In this document: positions 50,843 through 61,013 of the stretch, one piece after another
How positions within the stretch are numbered: position 1 is the first letter of the stretch
Layout of the letters: every line of letters begins with the position of its first letter
Assembly (NCBI RefSeq): GCF_004362055.1
Contig: NZ_SNXB01000003.1
Location: 124,001 to 188,000, forward strand
From: Flavobacterium sp. 245
GTDB taxonomy: Bacteria > Bacteroidota > Bacteroidia > Flavobacteriales > Flavobacteriaceae
Direction of reading: 5' to 3'
DNA: 64,000 nt
Translations under genes and position numbers: made by a program
The notes under the pieces: generated by a model
Seen by the model: only the letters and a program-made list of their open reading frames with translations
Databases searched by the model: none
What the model was told of the DNA's origin: nothing

Positions 50843-51883
50843 TTACTCTATACTAGGTTTTCTAAGTAACTTCCCGTTTTCGTTTTCTTTGAATTTTGGA
50901 ACAAAAACAATTTCTTTTGGTTTTTCAAACTTCCCTAAAACATTAAAAAAATCAGGAGCAAAATCTTGTTTTTCACCTTCAATTACTAAAATTAATTTTT
51001 CGCCTAATAGAGAATCTGGAACTCCTGTTACAAAAAAACGGTTTGGAATTTTTCCAACTAATTTTGCTTCGATCTGTTCAGGAATCAGCTTTACTCCTCC
51101 ACTATTGATAACATTGTCTATTCTTCCTAAAAAAACAAATTGGTTGTCATTGATCAATTCGACCAAATCATTGGTAACAATTGGTTCTTCAGAAATCGAC
51201 GAAACATAAATTACAAGACAGCCACGGTCGTCTTTTTCAATCTTTACATTTGGCAAAATCGTAAACGCACTTTCTCCTACTTTTTTGGCCGCAATATGCG
51301 TTATGGTTTCGGTCATTCCATACGTTTCGTATATTTCTCCATTTAGCTTTAATAATTCCGCTTCAAGCGCCGAATCAATTTTTGCTCCTCCAATAATTAA
51401 TTTCTTTACATTTTTAAGCTTATCAAGTGAGTTTTGAACCTGTAAAGGCACCATCGCAACAAAATCATATTCATTTGAATTAAAAGCCAAAGGTTCTGTA
51501 CTTGGTGCTTTCACATCAATATCAAGTCCTAAAATCAAACTTCTAACCAACATCATTTTTCCTGCAATAAATTGCGTTGGCAAACACAATAACGCTCTGT
51601 CGCCCGGCTCTAAACCAAAAAAATCTCCCGTCGCTAAAGCCGACTGAATCATAGCTTGTTTTTCTAATCTGACTAATTTTGGAAGTCCAGTTGTTCCAGA
51701 AGTAGTCATTTCGATATAATCTTTATTATCAAACCAATCCAGAAAAAACTCACCTATAGCACGTTCATACGCGTCACCTTCTTTTATAAAACTATACCCA
51801 ACACGGCATAAATCTTTCGCATTTAAATGATATCCGTTGATTTTAAAATAATTATGTACGTTTTTATGTGTTAGTTGTAGCAT
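50843..51883 (-). CDS. menE: o-Succinylbenzoate-CoA ligase-like enzyme
   Basis: The 346-residue ANL enzyme is shorter than ordinary acyl-CoA ligases, lacking part of the N-terminal domain as Bacteroidota MenE does. The P-loop is MTTSGTTGLPKLVRL (near residue 59), ETYGMTETITHIA is the adenine motif, and FLGRIDNVINSGGVKLIPEQ is the lid. MenE activates o-succinylbenzoate for menaquinone biosynthesis. It is encoded five bases after the CPBP protease gene, so the two are co-transcribed. Confidence 0.82.
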   Translation of the reverse strand: MLQLTHKNVHNYFKINGYHLNAKDLCRVGYSFIKEGDAYERAIGEFFLDWFDNKDYIEMTTSGTTGLPKLVRLEKQAMIQSALATGDFFGLEPGDRALLCLPTQFIAGKMMLVRSLILGLDIDVKAPSTEPLAFNSNEYDFVAMVPLQVQNSLDKLKNVKKLIIGGAKIDSALEAELLKLNGEIYETYGMTETITHIAAKKVGESAFTILPNVKIEKDDRGCLVIYVSSISEEPIVTNDLVELINDNQFVFLGRIDNVINSGGVKLIPEQIEAKLVGKIPNRFFVTGVPDSLLGEKLILVIEGEKQDFAPDFFNVLGKFEKPKEIVFVPKFKENENGKLLRKPSIE

Positions 51884-51888
51884 GATCC

Positions 51889-52839
51889 TTAATTTGAAGA
51901 TTTATATTTTGATACGTATAATTCGATATCTATTTCACCCGTCAGTTTTTCTTTCCAATTTGTCCATTTGTATTTTTTGCTGAAAATAAAAAGCAAAACA
52001 GGATAAACAATAACCACTGGTAATATTACATCAAGACCAGCCGAAGGCTCAGACATATCTTTAAAGATCGAATGTGTCTGAAAAACAGACCAGTCTGAAG
52101 TAACCAGCAAAGCTCCGGTCAAATTATTGGCAGCATGAAAACCAAGTGCCAATTCTATTCCTTCATCCATAAGCGTAATAATGCCTAAAAATAATCCTGT
52201 ACCAATATAATAAACCATAACAATGTAGCCCATTTTGGCCACTTCAGGATTAAAAACATGCATAGATCCAAAAATAAGCGAAGTCATCAACAAAGGAAAC
52301 CATCTGTTATTAGCTAAATTCGCAAAACCTTGCATTAAATAACCTCTAAAAACATATTCTTCGGTGCTGGTTTGTATAGGAATAAGCATAGACCCAACTA
52401 CAACTAGAATCAAGAAAGGAACCAATTTAAAATTCCAAATAAAATTTTCTGGATCTTTTAAATAAACAGCCCAAAAACTCAAACCTGAAAAAACGGCCCA
52501 GATTACAAACGAAAATAAAATTCGGTTCCAATCTACTTTTCTTCTTGATGTGGTAATAGATAAAAGCGTTTGATGATGAAGATATTTCACAACCAAATAA
52601 ACTCCGACAAATGCAAAGACAAAAGAAATCATTACAAGGAACAAAGTCAGATTTGGTTCAAAAACTTTTAAGACTCCATCATTATCTGTTGGTATTTCTG
52701 TTTTATTTTTGAAGCTCGAATAAAGAACCGCAATAGATAGCGGAATCTGGCCAATAAACGAAGCGATTATAATAATTACTGAACCAATCAGATACAGAAA
52801 AAATTTATTATGAGGTTTAATTCCTTGTTCTAAAAACAT
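51889..52839 (-). CDS. CPBP-family intramembrane protease
   Basis: The 316-residue membrane protein has about eight helices and the Abi/CAAX-like motif: EE in STEEYVFRGYL (EExxxR type), then H in SMHVF and the second His in GFHAANNL. These are the putative catalytic residues of CPBP glutamic proteases. Members are implicated in prenyl-protein processing and bacteriocin immunity. It precedes menE in a tight operon. Confidence 0.82.
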   Translation of the reverse strand: MFLEQGIKPHNKFFLYLIGSVIIIIASFIGQIPLSIAVLYSSFKNKTEIPTDNDGVLKVFEPNLTLFLVMISFVFAFVGVYLVVKYLHHQTLLSITTSRRKVDWNRILFSFVIWAVFSGLSFWAVYLKDPENFIWNFKLVPFLILVVVGSMLIPIQTSTEEYVFRGYLMQGFANLANNRWFPLLMTSLIFGSMHVFNPEVAKMGYIVMVYYIGTGLFLGIITLMDEGIELALGFHAANNLTGALLVTSDWSVFQTHSIFKDMSEPSAGLDVILPVVIVYPVLLFIFSKKYKWTNWKEKLTGEIDIELYVSKYKSSN

Positions 52840-52950
52840 TACATATAATTTTAAAATGAGAATTCTGTTTACTAACTAAATAGTATTTTTGGTCCTGCGA
52901 AAATACCTATTTTTTGCGTCATCTTCTTACAACATATTAAATATAACAAA

Positions 52951-53295
52951 ATGATACAAATTTATCATAATCCGCGCTGCGGAAAATCAAGAAATTGTCT
53001 GGCTTTTATCAATCAATCAAAAGAGGAGTATGAAATTATTCCTTATCTAACTGATATTCCAAGTTTTACCGAATTAAAAGAGCTTCTTATAAAACTGAAT
53101 TTAAAACCACTTCAATTAGTCCGAATTAAAGAAACGATCTGGATCGAAAATTACAAAGGGAAAGAATTGAGTGATGAGGAAATCATTCAGGCAATTGCTG
53201 AAAATCCAATTTTAATAGAACGCCCAATCGTTATTAAAGATGGAAAAGCCATTATTGGAAGAGATCTCGATTTAGTTGCCGATTTTCTTCAATGA
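52951..53295 (+). CDS. arsC: ArsC-type arsenate reductase (Spx/ArsC fold)
   Basis: The 114-residue protein has the glutaredoxin-like ArsC fold. The catalytic Cys is C10 in HNPRCGKSRN, and the conserved NPILIERPIVIKDGKAIIG carries the essential Arg (ERP). It would reduce arsenate to arsenite with glutaredoxin/glutathione-type electrons, although close homologues (YffB) have other roles. There is no arsB or arsR neighbour. Confidence 0.85.
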   Translation: MIQIYHNPRCGKSRNCLAFINQSKEEYEIIPYLTDIPSFTELKELLIKLNLKPLQLVRIKETIWIENYKGKELSDEEIIQAIAENPILIERPIVIKDGKAIIGRDLDLVADFLQ

Positions 53296-53372
53296 TTAAA
53301 AAATGATGAATTAACATTTTTTTGTGATTTCGCTCTTTAAACCTAAAGGTAAATTTAGCGTCTAAAGAGTAA

Positions 53373-55853
53373 ATGAAACCAAAAATTAAAATGAAGAAAA
53401 TTAAATTTGCTGTACTGCTTGTTCTTTTTTTTACAAGTTTTTACAACTACGCACAACAGGCGCCTCCTGGTAAAAACAAGGTAAAAGTTACTGGAAAAGT
53501 TTTAGAAAAAGTTAGCAAACAGCCACTTGAATATGCTACAATATCACTTATGGCTCCAAACGACACTAAAGTTGTTGCCGGCGGCATCACCAATCCTAAA
53601 GGAGAATTTGAAGTAGCTGTAGCACCTGGAACTTATGATATAAAAATTGAATTTATTTCGTTTAAATCTACTGAAATCAAAGGAAAAAACATTTCTGGCG
53701 ATACTAATTTAGGCGTTGTAAATTTATCTGAAGATGCTGCTCAATTAAGCGAAGTTGTTGTTCGCGCTGAAAAATCATCTGTCGAAATTAAACTGGACAA
53801 AAAAGTCTACAATGTTGGTCAGGATATGATGGTAAAAGGAGGAACTGTAAGTGATGTTCTTGACAACGTACCATCAGTTTCTGTTGATACTGAAGGAAAT
53901 GTGAGTTTAAGAGGAAGCGATAACATCCGAATTTTAATTGACGGAAGACCATCTCAGGCAATTAATGTTGCAGAAGCTTTACGTCAGCTTCCTGCAGATG
54001 CTATTGATAAAGTAGAAGTTATTACAAATCCATCAGCGCGTTATGATGCCGAAGGTGGATCTGGAATCATCAATATCATTCTTAAAAAAGGTAAAAATCA
54101 AGGTTTCAACGGAACTTTTATTGCTTCAACAGGTATTCCTGAAACATATGGTTTAACTGGAAATTTAAATTATAAAACAGAAAAATTAAACTATTTCACG
54201 ACTTTAGGCTACAACCACAGAACAAATGAAGGAGGCGGTTTAACGAATACATCTTACCTAAACGCTGACGGTACTCCAAAAGGTTTCCTTGACGAAGATC
54301 GTGATACAAAAAGAGAATCTGACGGATTTAACGGAAGAGCGGGTATTGAATGGTCAATTACTCCAACAACATTCTGGACAAACGCAATCAATTACCAAAA
54401 CAATTCAGGTAATACAACAGATTTAATCAATTACAATAATTTTGATGCAGCACATAATTTTACCGGGACTTCTTTCCGTTTAAATAATGGCGATTCATCA
54501 AGTGAAAATGTTGAATACACTTCAAACTTGATCAAAAATTTCAACGATAAAGGTCATAAGCTTACTGCCGATTTATCTATTTCGAGAAATACAGACGACA
54601 ACAACAGTGTTATTACTGCTTCTCCAAATTTCAATAATACTTTAAATGATCAAGTACAAAAGCAAGTACAATTACAAGCTGACTACGTATTGCCATTAGG
54701 AAAAGGAAGTCAGTTTGAAGCAGGATATAAAGGAAGTTTTAGCGACTTAAACAATGAATATTTTGTTACAGATAACACAGGTATAAAAGATCCTAATTTA
54801 TCAAACACATTAGAATACAAAGAAAATATCAATGCCTTGTATACGCAATACGGTTTCAAAATAAACAAATTTTCTTATTTATTTGGTTTGCGTTGGGAGG
54901 ATACAAATATTCAAGTAAACTTATTAGACAACAGTGATTTCAATACTAAAAAATACAACAACTTATTCCCAAGTGCATTTATTAGTTATGAAATTTCAGA
55001 CCAAAGTAATTTTACAGCAAGTTATAGTAAACGTTTAACAAGACCTAGAGGACGTTTTATGAACCCAGCAGTAAACTACTCAAGTAACGTTAATATTTTT
55101 CAAGGAAATCCAGACTTAGATCCATCTTTGACTGATAAATATGACGTAGGTTATATCAAGCGCTGGAGCAAAGTAACATTTAATACTTCGGCTTATTTTG
55201 AAGATACTAAAGATGTTTTCAGCTTTGTTAGAACGCCAAACGGTAATGAAGTAAACGGAATTCCGGTTATTTTAAGCCGTCCAATTAACTTAGGTAAAGA
55301 ACAAAAATTTGGTTTTGAGTTTACCTTAAACTATACACCATTCAAAATATGGAGAGTCAACAGTAACTTTAACCTTTACAACGTAAAAACAACTGGAGAA
55401 AACACCTATGTTGATGTAAACGGAAACACTGTAGTACAAAATCTTGACAATCAAGCTAACACATGGTTTGCAAGAATCAACTCTAAACTTACACTTCCGT
55501 ACAAAATCGACTGGCAATTGAACGCTACTTATAATGGCGAACAAAAAACAGCACAAGGTAAAAACTTAGGCCAGTTTGGTATGAATACCGCATTCAGCAA
55601 AGATGTACTAAAAGACAAAGCTACAATTGCTTTCAACATTAGTGATATTTTCAACTCAAGAATCATGAGATCGTACACGTACCTTCAAAATGATGTAACA
55701 AAAGAGAGCCAAACATCATATGGTGAAATGCAATTCCGTAAACGTCAATTCAATTTATCGTTTACTTACCGTTTCAACAAGCCAAAAGGCGAAAGAGATA
55801 AAAATGCACAGCCAAGAAATGAAGGTGACGGCGGTGGAGAATTCCCTGGATAA
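53373..55853 (+). CDS. TonB-dependent-type outer-membrane receptor with carboxypeptidase-regulatory domain
   Basis: The 826-residue product may start at ATG 53391 (MKKIKFAVLL), which gives a better signal peptide. After it, a carboxypeptidase-regulatory-like domain (residues about 35-115, GKVLEKVSKQPLEYATISLM) precedes a plug (VSDVLDNVPSVSVDTEGNV, RGSDNIRILIDGRP, YDAEGGSGIINIILKKGKNQG) and a beta barrel to the end. No SusC/SusD partner follows, so the substrate is unknown. The C-terminal tail is basic, then acidic (RDKNAQPRNEGDGGGEFPG). Confidence 0.88.
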   Translation: MKPKIKMKKIKFAVLLVLFFTSFYNYAQQAPPGKNKVKVTGKVLEKVSKQPLEYATISLMAPNDTKVVAGGITNPKGEFEVAVAPGTYDIKIEFISFKSTEIKGKNISGDTNLGVVNLSEDAAQLSEVVVRAEKSSVEIKLDKKVYNVGQDMMVKGGTVSDVLDNVPSVSVDTEGNVSLRGSDNIRILIDGRPSQAINVAEALRQLPADAIDKVEVITNPSARYDAEGGSGIINIILKKGKNQGFNGTFIASTGIPETYGLTGNLNYKTEKLNYFTTLGYNHRTNEGGGLTNTSYLNADGTPKGFLDEDRDTKRESDGFNGRAGIEWSITPTTFWTNAINYQNNSGNTTDLINYNNFDAAHNFTGTSFRLNNGDSSSENVEYTSNLIKNFNDKGHKLTADLSISRNTDDNNSVITASPNFNNTLNDQVQKQVQLQADYVLPLGKGSQFEAGYKGSFSDLNNEYFVTDNTGIKDPNLSNTLEYKENINALYTQYGFKINKFSYLFGLRWEDTNIQVNLLDNSDFNTKKYNNLFPSAFISYEISDQSNFTASYSKRLTRPRGRFMNPAVNYSSNVNIFQGNPDLDPSLTDKYDVGYIKRWSKVTFNTSAYFEDTKDVFSFVRTPNGNEVNGIPVILSRPINLGKEQKFGFEFTLNYTPFKIWRVNSNFNLYNVKTTGENTYVDVNGNTVVQNLDNQANTWFARINSKLTLPYKIDWQLNATYNGEQKTAQGKNLGQFGMNTAFSKDVLKDKATIAFNISDIFNSRIMRSYTYLQNDVTKESQTSYGEMQFRKRQFNLSFTYRFNKPKGERDKNAQPRNEGDGGGEFPG

Positions 55854-55878
55854 CACTAGATAAATTCCAATATTAAAA

Positions 55879-55923
55879 AATCCAAATTCCAATTGTAATA
55901 ATTGGAATTTGGATTTTTTTATT
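55879..55923 (+). terminator. Terminator of the receptor gene
   Basis: AATCCAAATTCCAATT (55879-55894) pairs perfectly with AATTGGAATTTGGATT (55900-55915), then a T run. Related to the units at 50557 and 50772. Confidence 0.82.
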
Positions 55924-55944
55924 TTTAAAAATTTGAAACTTAGC

Positions 55945-55980
55945 AAAAAAAAAGGACTCGTAATAACGGGTCCTTTTTTA
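55945..55980. terminator. Second terminator hairpin, serving the small convergent gene
   Basis: AAAAAAGGAC pairs with GTCCTTTTTT around a twelve-base loop that can pair further. Confidence 0.75.
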
Positions 55981-55989
55981 TGAAATCAA

Positions 55990-56169
55990 TTAATATTTAA
56001 CTGATTGTTCTTCTTGTCTTTTTTTAGCTCTCTTTTCTTTGAACATTTCCCAGCTTGCTCCCGTAACCCAATAAGATACGAAACCAACTAAGAAAAACAT
56101 TAACCAAAACCCTATAGTTAGTATGGTTAAGAAAAGTAAAAAGCCTAAGTACTGTGAAAATTCAAACAT
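55990..56169 (-). CDS. Small two-helix membrane protein, 59 aa
   Basis: The ORF starts at ATG 56169 (MFEFSQYLGFLLFLTILTIG). Two hydrophobic helices (about 7-28 and 25-36) are followed by a charged cytoplasmic tail EMFKEKRAKKRQEEQSVKY. The composition and the terminator at its 3' end make it a believable gene despite its size. Function unknown. Confidence 0.6.
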   Translation of the reverse strand: MFEFSQYLGFLLFLTILTIGFWLMFFLVGFVSYWVTGASWEMFKEKRAKKRQEEQSVKY

Positions 56170-56333
56170 GTTTTCCGGAATTTTTGAATGTTACGACAAA
56201 TGTAGGTTATATATTCGTCCTTGCCAATAAAATCTAAATCAATTTTCACGAAATAACATTTATACGTATATTTATACTCATTTTAAATAAGCATTTTTCT
56301 CAATTATTATTTAACTATCTAAATAAGAAGAAT

Positions 56334-56436
56334 ATGAGTGTTTTCAGGAGCTGTTACCTGCTGTCCGCTATATCTTTTGCGGCGAACCCCGCCACAAAAG
56401 GATGCCGCTTCCATCAGGGCTAGGGCACTCATTTTC
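56334..56436. repeat. Structured dispersed repeat (GAGCTGTTACCTGCTGTCCGC type)
   Basis: ATGAGTG (56334-56340) pairs with CACTCAT at the right end, and an inner hairpin joins CTTTTG and GGCG to CGCC and CAAAAG around AACCC (near 56381-56404). From memory, sequences with GGAGCTGTTACCTGCTGTCC and GGATGCCGCTTCCATCAGGG in this order recur between genes in many Flavobacterium genomes, with a variable central hairpin. It holds no gene. The remainder to 56571 carries CAGCGTTTTTACGAAG-like repeats. Confidence 0.6.
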
Positions 56437-56571
56437 AAAAGAAATTTCAAGTATTTAAATAAAATCCGTTTTAATCAGCGTTTTTACGAAGTAAATCAGC
56501 GTCATCAGCGTTCCATTTACCTCAACAGATTATAACTCACATTTTACAAATAACTTTTTACAAACAACATA

Positions 56572-57957
56572 ATGAAATACAGAATAGAAAAAGACACCAT
56601 GGGCGAAGTGCAAGTCCCAGCCGACAAATATTGGGGTGCTCAAACAGAACGTTCCCGAAACAATTTTAAAATAGGAAATGCAGCTTCAATGCCAAAAGAA
56701 ATCATCGAAGGATTTGCTTATCTAAAAAAAGCCGCCGCTTTTGCTAATTACGATTTAGGTGTTTTGCCAATCGAAAAAAGAGATGCAATTGCGGCAGTCT
56801 GCGACGAAATTCTAGAAGGAAAATTAGACGATCAGTTTCCGCTCGTAATCTGGCAGACAGGTTCAGGAACGCAAAGCAACATGAACGTGAATGAAGTAAT
56901 TGCAAACCGCGCACAGGTTTTAAAAGGTTTTGAAATTGGCGAAGGCGAGCAATTTATAAAAGCAAACGACGACGTAAATAAATCGCAGTCGTCAAACGAT
57001 ACATTTCCAACCGGAATGCATATTGCAGCTTATAAAATGGTTGTCGAAACCACCATTCCAGGTGTTGAAAAACTCCATGCCACTCTAGTAAAAAAAGCAA
57101 CCGAATTTAAAGATGTAGTTAAAATTGGCCGCACACATTTAATGGATGCAACGCCTTTAACACTCGGGCAAGAAATTTCGGGTTATGCCGCTCAATTGGC
57201 ATTCGGATTAAAAGCGTTGAAAAATACTTTAGCTCATTTATCTGAAATCGCTTTAGGAGGAACCGCAGTGGGAACCGGATTAAATACACCAAAAGGCTAC
57301 GACGTAAAAGTAGCCGAATATATTGCCAAATTCACCAATCACCCATTCATAACAGCCGAAAATAAATTTGAAGCTTTGGCCGCGCACGATGCTATTGTCG
57401 AAACGCACGGAGCGCTAAAACAATTAGCTGTTTCCTTAAATAAAATTGCAAATGATGTGAGAATGCTGGCATCAGGACCAAGATCAGGAATTGGTGAAAT
57501 CCATATTCCAGAAAACGAGCCTGGATCTTCAATCATGCCCGGAAAAGTAAACCCTACGCAATGTGAAGCGCTGACAATGGTTTGCGCTCAGGTAATAGGA
57601 AATGACATGGCAATCGCCGTTGGCGGTATGCAGGGACATTATGAATTAAATGTTTTTAAACCGGTAATGGCCGCAAACTTCCTTCAATCTGCACGTTTAC
57701 TTGGAGACGCTTGCGTTTCATTTGACGAACATTGCGCACAAGGAATTGAACCAAATCATAAACGTATCAAAGAATTAGTAGACAATTCCCTTATGCTCGT
57801 AACGGCTTTAAATACAAAAATTGGCTATTATAAAGCTGCAGAAATCGCTCAAACCGCTCACAAAAATGGAACAACTTTAAAAGAGGAAGCTGTTCGTTTA
57901 GGTTACGTAACTCCAGAAGACTTTGACGATTGGGTAAAACCGGAGGAAATGGTTTAA
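56572..57957 (+). CDS. fumC: Class II fumarate hydratase
   Basis: The 461-residue enzyme hydrates fumarate to malate in the TCA cycle. Signatures are [29 protein letters not shown] and the catalytic-loop motif [15 protein letters not shown]. Length and motifs are those of the iron-independent class II enzyme. It is monocistronic, following a dispersed repeat. Confidence 0.95.
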   Translation: MKYRIEKDTMGEVQVPADKYWGAQTERSRNNFKIGNAASMPKEIIEGFAYLKKAAAFANYDLGVLPIEKRDAIAAVCDEILEGKLDDQFPLVIWQTGSGTQSNMNVNEVIANRAQVLKGFEIGEGEQFIKANDDVNKSQSSNDTFPTGMHIAAYKMVVETTIPGVEKLHATLVKKATEFKDVVKIGRTHLMDATPLTLGQEISGYAAQLAFGLKALKNTLAHLSEIALGGTAVGTGLNTPKGYDVKVAEYIAKFTNHPFITAENKFEALAAHDAIVETHGALKQLAVSLNKIANDVRMLASGPRSGIGEIHIPENEPGSSIMPGKVNPTQCEALTMVCAQVIGNDMAIAVGGMQGHYELNVFKPVMAANFLQSARLLGDACVSFDEHCAQGIEPNHKRIKELVDNSLMLVTALNTKIGYYKAAEIAQTAHKNGTTLKEEAVRLGYVTPEDFDDWVKPEEMV

Positions 57958-57965
57958 TTTAAAAT

Positions 57966-58104
57966 TATGAGTTATGAATTATGAATTATGAATTATGAGT
58001 TAACTTACTAACTCATAATTCTCTTAAAGCAAAAAGGTAAAAACATAATGTTTTTACCTTGTTATATTTATCAATGAGCAAAACTCATAACTCATAATTC
58101 ATAA
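57966..58104. repeat. ATGAGTTATGAATTATG repeats with a terminator in the middle
   Basis: Tandem ATGAATTATG units (57966-57998) and inverted copies (58084-58104) enclose AAGGTAAAAACAT/ATGTTTTTACCTT (58033-58060), a terminator-like hairpin for both convergent genes. Confidence 0.65.
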
Positions 58105-58105
58105 C

Positions 58106-59308
58106 TCATTTTCCGTCAACATAATCCTGCAAATAGCGGAATCTTTCTGTCAATTTTCCGTTTTCGGTGATTTTGGCACGTTTTAAAATTCCGTCTTTAT
58201 CCCCATTGAAGAAAGCCGGAATTACATGTTCCATAAATTGCTGTCCAAAACCTTCGCTGGCATCTTTTGGGATTTCGCATGGCAAATTATCCACTGCCAT
58301 AACTGCAACAGCTGCTGGATGAAACACATCTACTTCCCTATCTTCTAATGGAAAATAACCATAAATAGGATCAACAATAGTCGACGAACGAATTGTGCAC
58401 GCGATTGGACCATTCACATCACACGAAATATCCGCAACAACTTTTAATCTGCAATCGCTTGCGTTCAGCATTTCTCTTGTCAAAATCATTGGCGCTGCAC
58501 TGGCGTGAAAATGTCCTGCGAAATAGATATCCGAAACTTTCGTGAATTTTTCAAAATCGGAAACATATTCTTCTGGATGATTTACGAAATCTTTAAAATC
58601 CAGAACCTGACCGTCGATACGTTTATTATATTCCAAAACGTCTAATTGCACGTAAACGGCCTGTGCATATTTTTTGGTCAAATAATTATCAATTGTAATT
58701 TCTTTCACTTTAATGGCATCCAGAATTTCTTTAGCACCGCTTCCAACTTTTCCGGTTCCAGTAACCACAAATTTTAAAGCTGGCATTGTTATGCGTTTTA
58801 AATGCTTAATCAAATCTTCTTTTCCTGAAAGCGTTTCTGCTTTTGGAAGTTTAAATAATTCGAATTTAAGTCCGAAAGCGCGAATTCCGTTATAAACACC
58901 AACCATTCCGGCATATTTTCCAAAACCAATTAAACGATGATCTAATTCGTTTACGATGGTTTCATGATCGTATAAAACAATGTTTTTTTCTAAAATGGCC
59001 TGCAGCAATTTTCTATTGTGCGGTTGTTTTTTTATCGTGTGCGAAAAAAAGAAATACGTTTTGTTTGGAATCAAGTTTTCAACTGGAACTTCTTTCACTC
59101 CAAACAGAACATCACAGTCCGAAACATCATCAGTTACTGTAATTCCCATGCTTTTATATTGAAGATCCGAAAAAATCCTAATATCTGAACTCTCTACTTC
59201 TACAATAGCTTCATGATATTGCTGTTTCAGTTTTGCCAACTCATCTGGAGCAAAAACTACACGTCGATCTGGTGGGTTTTTTCTTTCTTTTATGATTCCG
59301 AATTTCAT
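58106..59308 (-). CDS. Alanine dehydrogenase/saccharopine dehydrogenase-like oxidoreductase
   Basis: The 400-residue protein has the AlaDH/PNT/saccharopine dehydrogenase N-terminal domain (MKFGIIKERKNPPDRRVVFA). A Rossmann NAD-binding region follows (KFVVTGTGKVGSGAKEILDAI) and a C-terminal ADISCDVNGPIACTIRSSTI segment, as in lysine-pathway saccharopine dehydrogenases and alanine dehydrogenases. The residues needed for dinucleotide binding are present. Substrate cannot be assigned. Confidence 0.75.
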   Translation of the reverse strand: MKFGIIKERKNPPDRRVVFAPDELAKLKQQYHEAIVEVESSDIRIFSDLQYKSMGITVTDDVSDCDVLFGVKEVPVENLIPNKTYFFFSHTIKKQPHNRKLLQAILEKNIVLYDHETIVNELDHRLIGFGKYAGMVGVYNGIRAFGLKFELFKLPKAETLSGKEDLIKHLKRITMPALKFVVTGTGKVGSGAKEILDAIKVKEITIDNYLTKKYAQAVYVQLDVLEYNKRIDGQVLDFKDFVNHPEEYVSDFEKFTKVSDIYFAGHFHASAAPMILTREMLNASDCRLKVVADISCDVNGPIACTIRSSTIVDPIYGYFPLEDREVDVFHPAAVAVMAVDNLPCEIPKDASEGFGQQFMEHVIPAFFNGDKDGILKRAKITENGKLTERFRYLQDYVDGK

Positions 59309-59545
59309 TTAAATAGGTTTAAAGCATTTAATAATATAACTTTTTACATCTTATTTGTTTCAAATATAACAAATTTCGTTAAAGTTTTCTTCAAAAATTA
59401 CAATTTAGAATCTTTAAAAACCGTTTAAAGCTGACTTACAATCGACTAACTAAAATTTTAGTTAATATTATGTTAAAGCAACCGATTGGCTTTTTCAAAA
59501 TATCCAAAACATAAATATTGAATTCTATATATTTGTTTTTAAAGA

Positions 59546-60751
59546 ATGATGAAAATGAGTTTCCTTAAAAAGACAAAGATACCACAAATACTTTTTTTAA
59601 TTTTAGTTTTAAGTTCATGTGGCAATGATAAGAAAACAAGCGTAGATACTGCGGCAACGGTAGAAGATACACTACCTAAGATGAAGCCTTTAGGCCCAGA
59701 AAAAAGGCTTACACAAACTTATATAAATTCTGTTCAAGGCAGAATTAACCACTTTTACAATAAAAACTGGCCAAACAATAGTATGAACGGAAGCTTCTTG
59801 GTAGCAAGAAACGGACAGATTATTTTTGAAAGATACAACGGCTACGCAAACAAAAACGAAGGAACTAAAATCACCGCAGATACTCCAGTGCAAATTGCAT
59901 CTGTAAGTAAGGTTCTAACTGCAACCGCAGTTTTAAAATTGGTAAATGCAGGCAAAATTGATCTCGATCAAAAAGTAAATACGATTTTAAAAACGTTTCC
60001 ATTTGAAGATTGCACTATCAGAATGCTTTTGAGCCACCGCACGGGAATGCGCAATTATGCTTATTTTACAGATCACGATAAATCGGTTTGGGACAGGCAT
60101 AATCAGCTGACGAATGCAGCTATTTTAGATATTCTAGCAACAAAAAATATTGGTTTAGAAGCAAAAACCGGAACACGTTTTGGCTATTGCAACACTAATT
60201 ATGCTATGCTGGCGCTGATTATTGAAAAAATAACTGGCTTAACGTATAAAGAAGCAATGTCTCAAATGATTTTCAAACCATTGGGAATGAAGCATACTTA
60301 TGTTTTTGATGATGATAAAGACAGAAAAACAATTGTTCCTTCATATAAAGGAAATGGCGCTGAAATTGGTTTTGACTATTTAGATAATGTTTACGGAGAT
60401 AAAAATGTATTTTCGACCGTACGAGATCTTTTAAAATTTGACAGAGCTAGAAATTCACCTGACTTTTTAAAACCGGCATTATTAAAACAAGTTTATACAG
60501 GTTACAGCAACGAACGCAAAGGAACCAAAAATTATGGTCTCGGAATCAGAATGATTAATTGGGAAACGGGACAGAATTTTTATTTCCACAATGGTTGGTG
60601 GCATGGCAATACTTCATCTTATATCACTTTAATGAAAGAGCATGTAACGATTATTGCATTGTCAAACAAAATGACCAGAAACACTTATGCGGTTCGTAAA
60701 CTGGCTCCAATCTTTGGAGATTATCCTTTTAATTTCAAGGACGAAGAATAA
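59546..60751 (+). CDS. Beta-lactamase-fold serine hydrolase, lipoprotein
   Basis: The 401-residue protein (start may be the second Met) has a lipobox ending at C25 (LVLSSC). The class C beta-lactamase/DD-peptidase motifs are SxxK at S119-K122 (SVSK), YxN at Y214-N216 (YCN) and a late H-x-G-type FYFHNGWWHGNTS. It is likely an envelope D,D-peptidase or esterase rather than a true beta-lactamase. A long repeat block follows. Confidence 0.82.
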   Translation: MMKMSFLKKTKIPQILFLILVLSSCGNDKKTSVDTAATVEDTLPKMKPLGPEKRLTQTYINSVQGRINHFYNKNWPNNSMNGSFLVARNGQIIFERYNGYANKNEGTKITADTPVQIASVSKVLTATAVLKLVNAGKIDLDQKVNTILKTFPFEDCTIRMLLSHRTGMRNYAYFTDHDKSVWDRHNQLTNAAILDILATKNIGLEAKTGTRFGYCNTNYAMLALIIEKITGLTYKEAMSQMIFKPLGMKHTYVFDDDKDRKTIVPSYKGNGAEIGFDYLDNVYGDKNVFSTVRDLLKFDRARNSPDFLKPALLKQVYTGYSNERKGTKNYGLGIRMINWETGQNFYFHNGWWHGNTSSYITLMKEHVTIIALSNKMTRNTYAVRKLAPIFGDYPFNFKDEE

Positions 60752-60764
60752 AACTATATAGTCA

Positions 60765-60960
60765 TAAAGTCGAAAGTCAAAAGTCTTAAAGTCTTAAAAA
60801 CAGTTGCTAATATTGAATTTATTTTTTTTTAATACACCAATTTCAGGAAAATAAAATGAAGCAATAGGAAGCAAACATGTGACTTTAAAAACTTTACATT
60901 TTTGAATTTACAACTTTTGACTTTACAACTTTTGACTTTATGACTGTATGACTTTTTTTT
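60765..60960. repeat. AAAGTC/GACTTT inverted-repeat block
   Basis: AAAGTCGAAAGTCAAAAGTC at about 60770-60790 is the complement of the GACTTTACAACTTTTGACTTT-type block at about 60915-60945. The same GACTTT-rich repeat forms the inserted loop in purL (position 257-292). It holds no gene. Confidence 0.65.
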
Positions 60961-60992
60961 AAAATTTTAGCAGAAAGTAATTTCAAATAGTA

Positions 60993-61000
60993 TAAATTTG
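60993..61000 (+). promoter_or_regulatory. -7 element of the tmRNA promoter
   Basis: TAAATTTG matches TAnnTTTG and lies 14 bases upstream of the mature 5' end of tmRNA. Confidence 0.6.
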
Positions 61001-61013
61001 CAGACTTATTTTT

